Origin: Microbacterium aurugineum
GTDB taxonomy: Bacteria > Actinomycetota > Actinomycetes > Actinomycetales > Microbacteriaceae
Length of the DNA: 64,000 nucleotides
NCBI RefSeq assembly: GCF_023101205.1
Contig: NZ_CP078078.1
Coordinates: forward strand, 3,562,996-3,626,995
Direction of reading: 5' to 3'
Shown: one piece after another, positions 43,704 through 52,030 of the stretch
How the letters are laid out: each line of letters opens with the position of its first letter
How positions within the stretch are numbered: position 1 is the first letter of the stretch
Program-made: the position numbers and the translations under genes
Notes under the pieces: generated by a model
Databases searched by the model: none
What the model saw: only the letters and a program-made list of their open reading frames with translations
Told to the model about the DNA's origin: nothing

Positions 43704-44792
43704 TCAGTCAGGAGAGACGTCGGTATCGGCGACCGGCGACGTCGGAAGAGCGTCGTCGGATGCGCCGGAGGTCCGCTCGCCAGCACGGAGCGGAGAAGGA
43801 TCCACGTCGCTGAGACGCGCGTGGGCAGCGCCTGCCCCTCCGCCGGAACCGGCGGAGGAAGACGCGGGAACAGGGCCGCCCGGGAGGGTTCCCGGGGGAG
43901 AGTTTTCGGGCCCACCGGTGGCGTCGGCGCCGGATCCGACCGCGTCGGAAGACCCGGCCGACACTGTCGGAGCGGTCGCGACGAATGCTGCGCCGGCGAG
44001 CACCCGGGACGACGCCGAGAACGGCGCCGGTCCGGGCGCGGCCCCATCTCCGTGGGCGACCGTGGTGGCGCCGGGCGTCGAGGGCTCCACGACCACTCCG
44101 GTACCCGGTGCGGGATCGGGTGTCGTCGGGTCCAGGGCGTCGAGCACGGGCGGGACGGTCGAATCCACCACGCCGCCGAGAACGGCTGTGGTGTCGTCGA
44201 CGACGTCGACCAGGTCGTCGACGGTGGTGATCACGCCGAGATCGGTGACGAGTCCTCCGACGAGCGGAAGGCCGGCGACGGTGGCGAGGAGTGGATCGGT
44301 GATCTGCGAGACCGGTGCGTCGGAGAGCACCGCCGTGACGGGGGCGACCATGTCGTGCGCCGTCTCCGTGACCGCCTGCACGACGGGCGCTGTCACGGTG
44401 CCGACGACCGGAGTCGCGGCGACCGTCTCCGTGACGGTCTCGACGACCGCCGGTGCGGTCTGCTGCACGGGGGCGACGACCTTGGTGACGACGGGTGCGA
44501 CGGCCTTGGTGACGACCGGCGCGACCACCTTTGTGACGACCGGAGCGACAACCTCCGTGACGACCGGCTTCACGGGAGCTGTCACGCTCGACACGGTGTC
44601 GCCGACGAGCGAGGTGAGTCCGTCGAGTGGGCCATCGTCGCGGTCGTCCGCATGCGCGGACCCGCCTCCGAGGAAGACGGCGAGAGTCGCCCAGGCGAGC
44701 ACTCCCAGGGCACCCCAGAGGACGGCGGCTGGAACGCCGCGTCGGGTGGCCCGAACGTCCACGTCGACCTCCCCCTCCGAAGGCAACGTCAC
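43704..44792 (-). CDS. Secreted/membrane-anchored repetitive protein of unknown function
   Basis: This 362-aa protein starts at GTG 44790-44792. A hydrophobic segment (AAVLWGALGVLAWATLAVFLGGGSAHA) ends like a signal peptide (SAHAD). A short octapeptide repeat VVAPVVTK occurs four to five times (about residues 80-115), followed by a Val/Asp/Thr-rich domain and a long Pro/Gly/Ser/Ala-rich low-complexity tail. No sorting signal is seen. It is 105 bases upstream of, and co-oriented with, the LAMTG protein, so the two may be one surface-structure operon. No function is recognised. Confidence 0.6.
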   Translation of the reverse strand: MTLPSEGEVDVDVRATRRGVPAAVLWGALGVLAWATLAVFLGGGSAHADDRDDGPLDGLTSLVGDTVSSVTAPVKPVVTEVVAPVVTKVVAPVVTKAVAPVVTKVVAPVQQTAPAVVETVTETVAATPVVGTVTAPVVQAVTETAHDMVAPVTAVLSDAPVSQITDPLLATVAGLPLVGGLVTDLGVITTVDDLVDVVDDTTAVLGGVVDSTVPPVLDALDPTTPDPAPGTGVVVEPSTPGATTVAHGDGAAPGPAPFSASSRVLAGAAFVATAPTVSAGSSDAVGSGADATGGPENSPPGTLPGGPVPASSSAGSGGGAGAAHARLSDVDPSPLRAGERTSGASDDALPTSPVADTDVSPD

Positions 44793-44980
44793 CTCGGCGC
44801 AGATGCGTCGATTGCGGGTGACGATACTCGCGTCCCGACCGTCTGTCTAGGGGGTATCCGCGAGTTTCCGCCGATGTCGGCCCGTGACGCGCCCGACGAA
44901 ATCTCGGCTTGACTTTCCCCAGGTTCTACACATCCCATCCCCGACGGGGCCAACCTTCAACGCCCGATTTAAACTGATTC
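44793..44980. other. Intergenic region left of the DnaA-box cluster
   Basis: This is the left part of a 500-bp gap between the secreted-protein gene and dnaB. It is less GC-rich than its surroundings. A TTGACT hexamer lies at 44909-44914 without a convincing -10 at proper spacing. No gene is seen. Confidence 0.4.
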
Positions 44981-45123
44981 TCATCCACAGGGTGGGGAAA
45001 CAGGAAAACCCAGCTCAAGCGCGATAAAAAAGTTTGAAGTCGGAGCACTCCACGGGGTTATCCACACCTGTTGTGCACAGACACTCCGACTTTGTCCGCA
45101 CGCTTTCCACATGGTTATCCACA
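44981..45123 (+). promoter_or_regulatory. Cluster of DnaA-box-like sequences upstream of dnaB
   Basis: Six same-orientation nonamers lie within 143 bp: TCATCCACA (44981), TTATCCACA (45058), TTGTGCACA (45071), TTGTCCGCA (45092), CTTTCCACA (45103) and TTATCCACA (45115). Two match the TTATCCACA consensus exactly; the others have one or two mismatches. An A-rich run (GATAAAAAAG, about 45023-45032) lies inside the cluster. It could be a DnaA-controlled dnaB promoter, a DnaA titration site or an origin-like element. Confidence 0.55.
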
Positions 45124-45292
45124 GGCCGTGTTGCATGGGGAAAGAGTCGCTCGTAGCGTGAGCGAGCGACCGAATGTCGGAGGCACCTGTTTCGCTGTGC
45201 AGGACGGCGTGACGGTCGAGGATCAGATGGCTCAGCCGTCGAGACGCCTCATCAGGGCATCGCATCGGAAACGTCGCATCGAAGGGAAGACT

Positions 45293-46666
45293 GTGTCGAT
45301 CGCCGACATCTCAGAGGAGCGCATGGGCTCGTCGCGCGGGCCGGAGCGCACGCCTCCCCACGACCTTCTCGCCGAGCAGAGTGCTCTGGGCGGAATGCTC
45401 CTATCGAAGGACGCGGTCGCCGATGTGATCGAGACGCTGAAGGGCGCCGACTTCTACATCCCGAAGCACGAGTTGATCTTCGAGGCCATCCTCTCGTTGT
45501 ACTCGCACGGCGAGCCCACCGATGTCGTGGCCGTCACCGACGAGCTCATCAAGACGGGCGAGCTCGGTCGCGCCGGCGGTGCCGACTACCTCCACACCCT
45601 GACCTCGATCGTCCCCACCGCGGCGAATGCGGGCTACTACGCCGGCATCGTCTCGGAGCGAGCGATCCTGCGCCGACTCGTCGACGCAGGCACCCGCATC
45701 GTGCAGCTGGGCTACGCGGGCGAGGGTGACGCGACCGACCTCGTCAACAACGCGCAGGCCGAGATCTACTCGATCACCGGATCCGAGACCGCGGAAGACT
45801 ACGTCCCCCTGCAGATCGCCGTCGATGCCGCGCTCGAAGAGATCGAGGCAGCGAGCGGTCGTGACGGTTCGATGACCGGTGTCCCGACCGGCTTCAAGGA
45901 ACTCGACGAACTCACGAACGGTCTGCACGGCGGTCAGATGATCGTCGTCGCCGCGCGACCCGCCATGGGTAAGTCGACGCTGGCGCTCGACTTCGCGCGT
46001 GCGGCCTCCATCGGCCATGACCTTCCTTCCGTCTTCTTCTCCCTCGAGATGGGCAAGAGCGAGATCGCGATGCGCCTGCTCAGCGCCGAGGGTGCGATCC
46101 CACTGCAGAACATGCGCAAGGGAAACCTCGACCCCCGCGACTGGACCACGGTCGCCGCGACCCGCGGACGCATCAACGACGCGCCGCTCTACATCGACGA
46201 CAGCCCCAACATGACGCTCGTCGAGATCCGCGCCAAGTGCCGTCGCCTCAAGCAGCGCGAGGGGCTGCGCATGGTCATCATCGACTACCTGCAGCTGATG
46301 ACGTCGGGCAAGCGCGTCGAGTCGCGACAGCAGGAGGTCTCGGAGTTCTCGCGAAGCCTGAAGCTCATCGCCAAAGAACTCCAGGTTCCGGTCATCGCCC
46401 TGTCGCAACTGAACCGTGGCCCCGAGCAGCGCACCGACAAGAAGCCCGCGATCAGCGACCTGCGAGAGTCGGGCTCCATCGAGCAGGACGCCGACATGGT
46501 CATCCTGCTGCACCGCGACTCCGTCTACGACAAAGACGTGCGACCCGGTGAAGCTGACCTGATCGTCGCCAAGCACCGCAACGGCCCGACCGCCACGATC
46601 ACCGTCGCGTTCCAGGGGCACTACTCACGCTTCGCCGACATGGCTCCCGGCGGCGACTTCAACTGA
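45293..46666 (+). CDS. dnaB: Replicative DNA helicase DnaB
   Basis: This 457-aa hexameric 5'-3' helicase has the N-terminal primase-interacting domain (PPHDLLAEQSALGGMLLSKD), the linker, and a RecA-like core with Walker A ARPAMGKST at about residue 222, Walker B MVIIDYLQLM, and the arginine-finger region ESGSIEQDADMVILLHRD. No intein interrupts it. The start is taken as GTG 45293 (GAAGGGAAG upstream) because it gives the normal N-terminus; the frame is open further upstream to 45071 but passes through DnaA-box sequence. It is convergent with aroQ. Confidence 0.94.
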   Translation: MSIADISEERMGSSRGPERTPPHDLLAEQSALGGMLLSKDAVADVIETLKGADFYIPKHELIFEAILSLYSHGEPTDVVAVTDELIKTGELGRAGGADYLHTLTSIVPTAANAGYYAGIVSERAILRRLVDAGTRIVQLGYAGEGDATDLVNNAQAEIYSITGSETAEDYVPLQIAVDAALEEIEAASGRDGSMTGVPTGFKELDELTNGLHGGQMIVVAARPAMGKSTLALDFARAASIGHDLPSVFFSLEMGKSEIAMRLLSAEGAIPLQNMRKGNLDPRDWTTVAATRGRINDAPLYIDDSPNMTLVEIRAKCRRLKQREGLRMVIIDYLQLMTSGKRVESRQQEVSEFSRSLKLIAKELQVPVIALSQLNRGPEQRTDKKPAISDLRESGSIEQDADMVILLHRDSVYDKDVRPGEADLIVAKHRNGPTATITVAFQGHYSRFADMAPGGDFN

Positions 46667-46715
46667 CGCCCCGGCGCGCAGGGCGACATCCCGGCGCTGT
46701 GCAGGCTCGACGGGC

Positions 46716-47177
46716 TCAGAGCAGGGCGACGAGTTCCTCGACGGCGACGGCGTACCCTCTCACTCCCTGCCCGACGACGCGGACGGCTGCGAGGTCGTGG
46801 AGGTAGGAGAAGCGGCGGAAGGGTTCTCGATGGTCCAGGTCTGTGACGTGCACCTCCGCGAACGGGAGTGCCACAGCGGAGAGCGCATCCCGAAGTGACA
46901 CGGAACTGTGGGTCAGGCCGCCGGGGTTGATGACGATGCCGGCGACTCGGTTCCGCGCCGCGTGGATCGCGTCGATGAGGACGCCTTCGTGATTGCTCTG
47001 GACGGTCTCGATGTCGTAGCCGAGTGCTCGTGCCGTGGCTGCGGCGATCCGCGCGACGTCGTCGAGGGTCTCGGTACCATACAGCTCTGGTTCCCTGAGG
47101 CCCAGCTGGTTCAGGTTCGGGCCGTTCAGCAGGAGCAGGCGTCGGTCGGGGGAAGCGAGAGGATTCGTCGTCGACAC
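46716..47177 (-). CDS. aroQ: 3-dehydroquinate dehydratase, type II
   Basis: This 153-aa dodecameric enzyme interconverts 3-dehydroquinate and 3-dehydroshikimate. Signatures are LLLLNGPNLNQLGLREPELYG (written as pattern; catalytic Arg and Tyr), QSNHEGVLIDAIH, VINPGGLTHSSVSLRDAL and the His/Arg of EVHVTDLDHREPFRR. Position next to a TetR regulator, a 3-dehydroshikimate dehydratase and a ShiA-like transporter points to a catabolic role in quinate use rather than aromatic biosynthesis. Confidence 0.92.
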   Translation of the reverse strand: MSTTNPLASPDRRLLLLNGPNLNQLGLREPELYGTETLDDVARIAAATARALGYDIETVQSNHEGVLIDAIHAARNRVAGIVINPGGLTHSSVSLRDALSAVALPFAEVHVTDLDHREPFRRFSYLHDLAAVRVVGQGVRGYAVAVEELVALL

Positions 47178-47183
47178 CGGCGA

Positions 47184-47825
47184 CTACTCCGTCGGTGCGG
47201 TCGCCCACGACACGACAACGTCGCCGATCATCTGGCGGAGGTGGTCGCGACGGCCGGGCGAGTGCAGGTCGGTGTCGAAGAGATACTCGAAAGTGTGCTG
47301 ATTCGCGATCTGGAAGACGCAGTAGGAGCTGATCAGCAGATGCACGTCGAGTGCATCGATGTCACGGCGGAAGAGGGCGCGTTCATGCCCCCGTCTGAGG
47401 ATGTCGTCGAGCAGTTCGAGGGCCGGTGCGTTGAGCTCGCGGAGGGAGTCCACCTGCGTGACGAAACGTCCGTAGTGGATGTTCTCCACGGCGACGAGGC
47501 GGACGAAGTCCCGGTGCTCCAGGTGGTGATCGTAGGTCAGCTCCGCAATCTGGCGGAGGGCGGCGACCGGCTCGAGTCCATCAACGTGCAGTCGCTGTTC
47601 GGCTTCGCGGATCTCGCGGTAGGAGTTCTCCAGGACGGCGAGGTACAGCTGCTCCTTGCTCCCGAAGTAGTAGTAGATCATGCGCTTGGTGGTGCTGCTC
47701 CGCTGCGCGATGTCATCGACTGTCGTTCCGGAATATCCCGTTTGTGCGAAGGCCGCTGTCGCCTCGGCGAGGAGTTCGGCCCGCGTCCGCTCGGCGTCGC
47801 GATGCCGCACCACTCGTTCGCTCAC
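47184..47825 (-). CDS. TetR family transcriptional regulator
   Basis: This 213-aa regulator has an N-terminal HTH (AFAQTGYSGTTVDDIAQRSSTTKRMIYYYFGSKEQLYLAVL, split here: TTVDDIAQRSSTTKRMIYYY) and a C-terminal TetR_C-type ligand domain. The start is GTG 47823-47825; sequence further upstream is shadow of the next gene. It lies between aroQ and the dehydratase gene on the same strand and probably represses the quinate/shikimate genes, with palindromes at 49637 and 49685 as candidate operators. Confidence 0.87.
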   Translation of the reverse strand: MSERVVRHRDAERTRAELLAEATAAFAQTGYSGTTVDDIAQRSSTTKRMIYYYFGSKEQLYLAVLENSYREIREAEQRLHVDGLEPVAALRQIAELTYDHHLEHRDFVRLVAVENIHYGRFVTQVDSLRELNAPALELLDDILRRGHERALFRRDIDALDVHLLISSYCVFQIANQHTFEYLFDTDLHSPGRRDHLRQMIGDVVVSWATAPTE

Positions 47826-47829
47826 ATGG

Positions 47830-49617
47830 CTATCCTGCCCTGCGGTCTTCTTGAGCCACAAGCCGGACCGGGGTGCTGGCCGCGCCGTATCCGTCGTAGG
47901 CACCGCGCCGTTCGACGATCTCGAAGAAGACCTTGCCGACGGTCGGGGTGTAGAAGTGCAGAAAGGAGCCATTCGCATCACGGTCATAGAGAAGGTTGAG
48001 TTCGCGCAGGAGGTGGAGGAATTCGTCGTCGAGGCCGAAGCGTGCGTGGAGGTCGTCGTAGTAGTTGTCGGGAATCGGGAGCGAGGGCAAGCCCGAGCGT
48101 CGCGCACGTTCGGCGGCGGCGATCACGTCATCGACCCGTATCGCGATGTGGCGAGGCTGAAGCGGCGCCGTGGGAGGGGCGAGATTCATGGCGAGGCGGA
48201 CCGATCCGTCACGCGTGCGCATCACTTGACTGCGCACGAGGCCGTAGGGGCCGGCCAGATCCGCAGACGTCCCCGGGTCGAGCGCGAGAACGCCGATGTT
48301 GAACAGGACCGCCTCATCGAACTCATGCCACGGGAGGGCGACGTTGAGGTGATCGATGACGCCGTGGAGAGAGTCGATCTCGGAGGTCTGGCCGCCTTCG
48401 AACTCGGCGACCCACGACTCTGCCGTGGACGCGGAACTCCAGTAGATCCCGGTGCCGTCCGGAGCGGAGACGGTCGGTAGCTCGGCGTCACCGGCGCGGG
48501 TGCGACGAAACCGCGGTGTCGCGCCGATCGATACGGCATGCCGCTTCGCCGCCTGCGCATCCGTCACCGTGAAGCCGATCCCCTCGATGTGCGGTTCGCC
48601 GGCGCGAGGCTCCTCCGACAGCACGATGCTCGCTTCGCCTGCGCGCCAGAGGCGTACGGCCTTCGTGCGGTGTCCGCCCCCGAAGTCGAACCCGAGCTGG
48701 TCGAGGATCTGCTCGACCGACGAGAGATCGGAGCCGGAGATCTCGACGAAGTCGACCGCGTGCGGGGGCTGTGGCGGTGCGACCTGCGCGTCCAGCTGTC
48801 CGTTCGCACGAACGGTGCTGTTGTACAGCCAACGCAGGGAGCGATGCGCATGCGCGGCTGTTCGGGTCACGTCGGTCTGACGGAAGGTGTCGTTGAACAC
48901 CTCGAGCGACAGCGGACCGGTGTAGCCGGCGCGCAGGACGTGTGAGAGGAAGGTCGTCAGATCGAACTGTCCCTCGCCGGGGAAGAGACGGTGGTGGCGA
49001 CTCCATGACAAGACGTCCATGTCGAGTGACGGTGCATCGGCCAGCTGCAGGAAGAACAACTTCGCGGGATCGATGCCCTCGATCCCGGCAGGGTCGTGGC
49101 CCCGCGACAGAACGTGGAAGCTGTCGAGACAGACGCCCAGGTTCGCGCGGTCGGCACGCTCGACGATGTTCCACGCGTCCCGGTAGTCATCGACGAACCG
49201 CCCCCAGGCCAACGCCTCGTATGCGATCGAGATGCCGTACTCCGCCGCCGCGTCCGCCAGCTGCCCCAGCTGCCGCGCGGCGACCTCGGGGTCGGCGATC
49301 GTGGCCGTTCCGACATTGCTGCACACGAGCACCATCGAAGCCCCCAGCCGGCGCATCACCTCGAACTTCGCGCGAGCACGCCGCAGGTTGTCCGCGAACG
49401 TCGCGTCATCGACGCCTTCACAGTCACGCAACGGCTGGAAGAGGTCGATCGTCAGTCCCAGACGCGCACACAGCGCGCGGATCTCCTCCGGCGACTCCAC
49501 GGCCGCGACCAGGTCGGCATCCATGATCTCGACGCCGTCGAAGCCTGCGGCGGCGCAGGCGTGGAGCTTGTCGACGAGGCCCCCGGAGAGGCAGACGGTC
49601 GCTATCGAAGTGCGCAT
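47830..49617 (-). CDS. 3-dehydroshikimate dehydratase (isomerase-like plus HPPD-like fusion)
   Basis: This 595-aa two-domain protein has an N-terminal sugar-phosphate-isomerase-like TIM barrel (residues about 1-275: GFDGVEIMDADLV, IAYEALAWGRFVDDY, LGVCLDSFHVLSRGHD, LSLEVFNDTFRQTD with metal Glu/Asp/His) and a C-terminal vicinal-oxygen-chelate domain like 4-hydroxyphenylpyruvate dioxygenase (residues about 295-590; FLHFYTPTVGKVFFEIVERRGAYDGYG). This is the QuiC1-type architecture that converts 3-dehydroshikimate to protocatechuate. ATG 49617 was preferred over TTG 49626. Divergent from the shikimate dehydrogenase gene. Confidence 0.9.
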   Translation of the reverse strand: MRTSIATVCLSGGLVDKLHACAAAGFDGVEIMDADLVAAVESPEEIRALCARLGLTIDLFQPLRDCEGVDDATFADNLRRARAKFEVMRRLGASMVLVCSNVGTATIADPEVAARQLGQLADAAAEYGISIAYEALAWGRFVDDYRDAWNIVERADRANLGVCLDSFHVLSRGHDPAGIEGIDPAKLFFLQLADAPSLDMDVLSWSRHHRLFPGEGQFDLTTFLSHVLRAGYTGPLSLEVFNDTFRQTDVTRTAAHAHRSLRWLYNSTVRANGQLDAQVAPPQPPHAVDFVEISGSDLSSVEQILDQLGFDFGGGHRTKAVRLWRAGEASIVLSEEPRAGEPHIEGIGFTVTDAQAAKRHAVSIGATPRFRRTRAGDAELPTVSAPDGTGIYWSSASTAESWVAEFEGGQTSEIDSLHGVIDHLNVALPWHEFDEAVLFNIGVLALDPGTSADLAGPYGLVRSQVMRTRDGSVRLAMNLAPPTAPLQPRHIAIRVDDVIAAAERARRSGLPSLPIPDNYYDDLHARFGLDDEFLHLLRELNLLYDRDANGSFLHFYTPTVGKVFFEIVERRGAYDGYGAASTPVRLVAQEDRRAG

Positions 49618-49636
49618 GGCGCTCAATGTACCAGAC

Positions 49637-49698
49637 GGTTAATTAGCCCACGGTTGACATGCCGGCCGGTGGGCGTCAAAGTGTACTAACCAGTTAGT
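49637..49698. promoter_or_regulatory. Candidate TetR operators and promoter in the divergent region
   Basis: GGTTAATTAGCC (49637-49648) and ACTAAC-CA-GTTAGT (49685-49698) are palindromic and share the half-site (G/C)GTTAxT. A perfect TTGACA -35 hexamer lies between them at 49654-49659, reading toward the shikimate dehydrogenase gene. Two operators flanking a promoter fit TetR repression of both directions. Confidence 0.55.
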
Positions 49699-49718
49699 CC
49701 ATTACGAACGGATGCCCC

Positions 49719-50624
49719 ATGATCAGATCCCTCGGCCTCGCGACCGAGCCGGTCCACGCATCGACCGGGGTCCTCATGGGGCTGGTGGGTGAGGGAGTGC
49801 TCCCCTCCTTGACGCCCCTGCTGCAGATGGAGGAGGGCAGAGCCCAGGGCCTGAATCTCGTCGATCGAGCAATCGACTTCGATGCGTCGGGGTCGTCGGG
49901 GTTCGGCGCGGAGAAGCTCGCCGATGTGCTCGACTGGGCCGAACGTCTGGGATTCAGCGCGCTGAACATCACCTATCCCTGCAAGCAGGCGGTCATTCCT
50001 CTCCTCGATTCCCTGGACCCCGTTGCCGCTGCCGTCGGCGCGGTGAACACGGTGCTGTTCACCGCGGACGGACGGGTCGGCCTCAACACGGACACCACCG
50101 GGTTCGAGCGGGCTTTTCGCGCGGAACTGGACGATGTCCGGAGAGGGCGAGTCGTTCAGCTCGCTGCCGGCGGCGCGGGGGCGGCCGTCGCCGACGCGCT
50201 GATGCGGTTGGGTGCCGAGGAACTGGTCATCGTCGACCTGGACTCGGATCGCGCCCGGAGCCTTGCGAAGTCCGTCTCCGAGAGGCACGGTCGCGCGGCG
50301 GTCCCGGCGAGCCCGGATGACCTTGCCGATCTGCTTCGGACAGTCGATGGCATCGTGAACTGCTCGCCGATCGGGATGCACAATCATCCCGGAGCGCCCT
50401 TCGACCTCACACTGCTTCACGCGCGGCACTGGGTTGCCGACATCGTGTATCGACCGCTCCACACGGAGCTCCTCCGCGCCGCCGCGGCTGCCGGCTGCCG
50501 CACGATGCACGGCGGGCACATGGCGGTCGGTCAGGCGGCCGACACCTTCCACCTGGTCACCGGCCGAGCCCCGGACCTTCCGCGCATGCACCGGCACTTC
50601 GAAGAACTCATCGCCGCCCCGTAA
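49719..50624 (+). CDS. aroE: Shikimate/quinate dehydrogenase
   Basis: This 301-aa AroE-family dehydrogenase has the substrate-binding Ser/Thr and Lys-Asp features GLNLVDRAIDF, NITYPCKQAVIPLLD (catalytic Lys) and GLNTDTTGFERAF (catalytic Asp), followed by a nucleotide-binding AAGGAGAAVADALMRLG and VNCSPIGMHNHPGAPFD. It should oxidise shikimate and/or quinate to the 3-dehydro forms, feeding the divergent dehydratase. The next gene is a ShiA-like transporter. Confidence 0.88.
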   Translation: MIRSLGLATEPVHASTGVLMGLVGEGVLPSLTPLLQMEEGRAQGLNLVDRAIDFDASGSSGFGAEKLADVLDWAERLGFSALNITYPCKQAVIPLLDSLDPVAAAVGAVNTVLFTADGRVGLNTDTTGFERAFRAELDDVRRGRVVQLAAGGAGAAVADALMRLGAEELVIVDLDSDRARSLAKSVSERHGRAAVPASPDDLADLLRTVDGIVNCSPIGMHNHPGAPFDLTLLHARHWVADIVYRPLHTELLRAAAAAGCRTMHGGHMAVGQAADTFHLVTGRAPDLPRMHRHFEELIAAP

Positions 50625-50656
50625 GTGATCATCACCATGACAAAGGAGTCAACAAC

Positions 50657-52012
50657 GTGTCGCATCCACCCAGCGCAGCACCCTCTGATGCCCCCGACCT
50701 GTCCGTCGACGCGGAAACGGGTCACAAGACCCCCGTCAAGGCGGCTGTCGCGAGCTTCATGGGCAGCGCCGTCGAATACTACGATTTCTTCATCTTCGGC
50801 ACCGCCGCGGCGCTGATCTTCCCGCACATCTTCTTCCCCGACGGAGACAATGCGGCTCTGGTCATGTCGCTCGCGACGTTCGGGTTCGCCTACATCGCAC
50901 GTCCGATCGGCGCGGTCATCCTCGGCCACCTGGGGGACAGGCTGGGACGCCAGCGGATCCTGATGTTCACGCTCGTGCTGATGGGCATCTCGACCTTCGT
51001 CATCGGATGCCTCCCGACGTTCGCGCAGATCGGTTGGTTCGCGCCGATCCTGCTCGTCCTCTGTCGTTTGATGCAGGGGCTTTCCGCCGCAGGTGAGCAG
51101 GCGGGCGCGTCGTCGATGACCCTGGAGCATGCACCCGACGATCGGCGTTCGTTCTTCACCTCCTGGACGCTGTCGGGAACACAGGGCGGGCAGATCCTCG
51201 CAGCGCTCATCTTCCTCCCGGTGACGCTGATCCCCGACGAAGACCCGTTCAAGTACGAGTGGGCATGGCGGATACCGTTCTGGCTGAGCGCGGTCGTCGT
51301 CGTCGTCACGTTCTACATTCGTCGCACCCTGCAGGAGCCGCCGGCATTCGAAGAAGCGAAGGCCCACGGGGACATCGCGAAGATCCCGCTGTTCGACCTC
51401 ATGCGATATCACTGGCGGGACGTGCTGCGAGTGATCCTGTGCGCGTTCATCGCCGCGGTCTCCACGGTGTTCGGAAACCTGGCGCTCGCCTACGGCAAGG
51501 AGGTCGGACTCGCCGAGAGTCTCACCCTGTGGCTCGTCGTGGTGGCGAACGTCTTCGCTCTCGGAACGCAGCCCCTGTTCGCCACACTCGCCGATCGCAT
51601 CGGGCGAAAGCCGGTCTTCATCTACGGGGCGATCTCTTCCGCCGTCTTCATGCCGTTCTACATGCTGTCGATGAGCGGGGACAACATGGTCCTCACCTTC
51701 GCTCTGGCCGTGCTCACGTTCTCTTGCGGCTACGCGGCTGCGAACGCGGTGTGGCCTTCTTTCTATGGTGAGATGTTCTCTGCCCGGGTCCGGTTCTCCG
51801 GGCTGGCGATCGGCACTCAGATCGGTTTCCTGCTCGCCGGATTCGCTCCGTCGATCGTCGCCGGGCTCGGAGGCGTTCAGCAAGGGGGATGGGTCGTCAT
51901 CTCGATCTTCACCGCAGTGGTGTGCCTCATCGTGACGCTCGCGGCCCTCACCGCCCGTGAGACCAAGGATGTGCCGACCGCCACGCTGGGGATCAAAGTG
52001 ATCGCCGGCTGA
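50657..52012 (+). CDS. MFS transporter, metabolite:H+ symporter family (ShiA-like)
   Basis: This 451-aa, 12-TM permease has SFMGSAVEYYDFFIFGTAAAL at TM1, motif A GHLGDRLGRQRILMFTL, LMQGLSAAGEQAGASSM and the second-half ATLADRIGRKPVFIYG. These are hallmarks of the MHS family (shikimate, alpha-ketoglutarate, proline/betaine). The context makes shikimate or quinate the likely cargo. GTG 50657 follows AAAGGAG. Convergent with the oxidoreductase gene. Confidence 0.87.
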   Translation: MSHPPSAAPSDAPDLSVDAETGHKTPVKAAVASFMGSAVEYYDFFIFGTAAALIFPHIFFPDGDNAALVMSLATFGFAYIARPIGAVILGHLGDRLGRQRILMFTLVLMGISTFVIGCLPTFAQIGWFAPILLVLCRLMQGLSAAGEQAGASSMTLEHAPDDRRSFFTSWTLSGTQGGQILAALIFLPVTLIPDEDPFKYEWAWRIPFWLSAVVVVVTFYIRRTLQEPPAFEEAKAHGDIAKIPLFDLMRYHWRDVLRVILCAFIAAVSTVFGNLALAYGKEVGLAESLTLWLVVVANVFALGTQPLFATLADRIGRKPVFIYGAISSAVFMPFYMLSMSGDNMVLTFALAVLTFSCGYAAANAVWPSFYGEMFSARVRFSGLAIGTQIGFLLAGFAPSIVAGLGGVQQGGWVVISIFTAVVCLIVTLAALTARETKDVPTATLGIKVIAG

Positions 52013-52030
52013 TCGTTCCCCCTGTTGCGG

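Noticed and set aside
45293..46666. Intein in DnaB, common in actinobacterial dnaB genes.
   Set aside because: The Walker A and following motifs run uninterrupted and the length is 457 aa.
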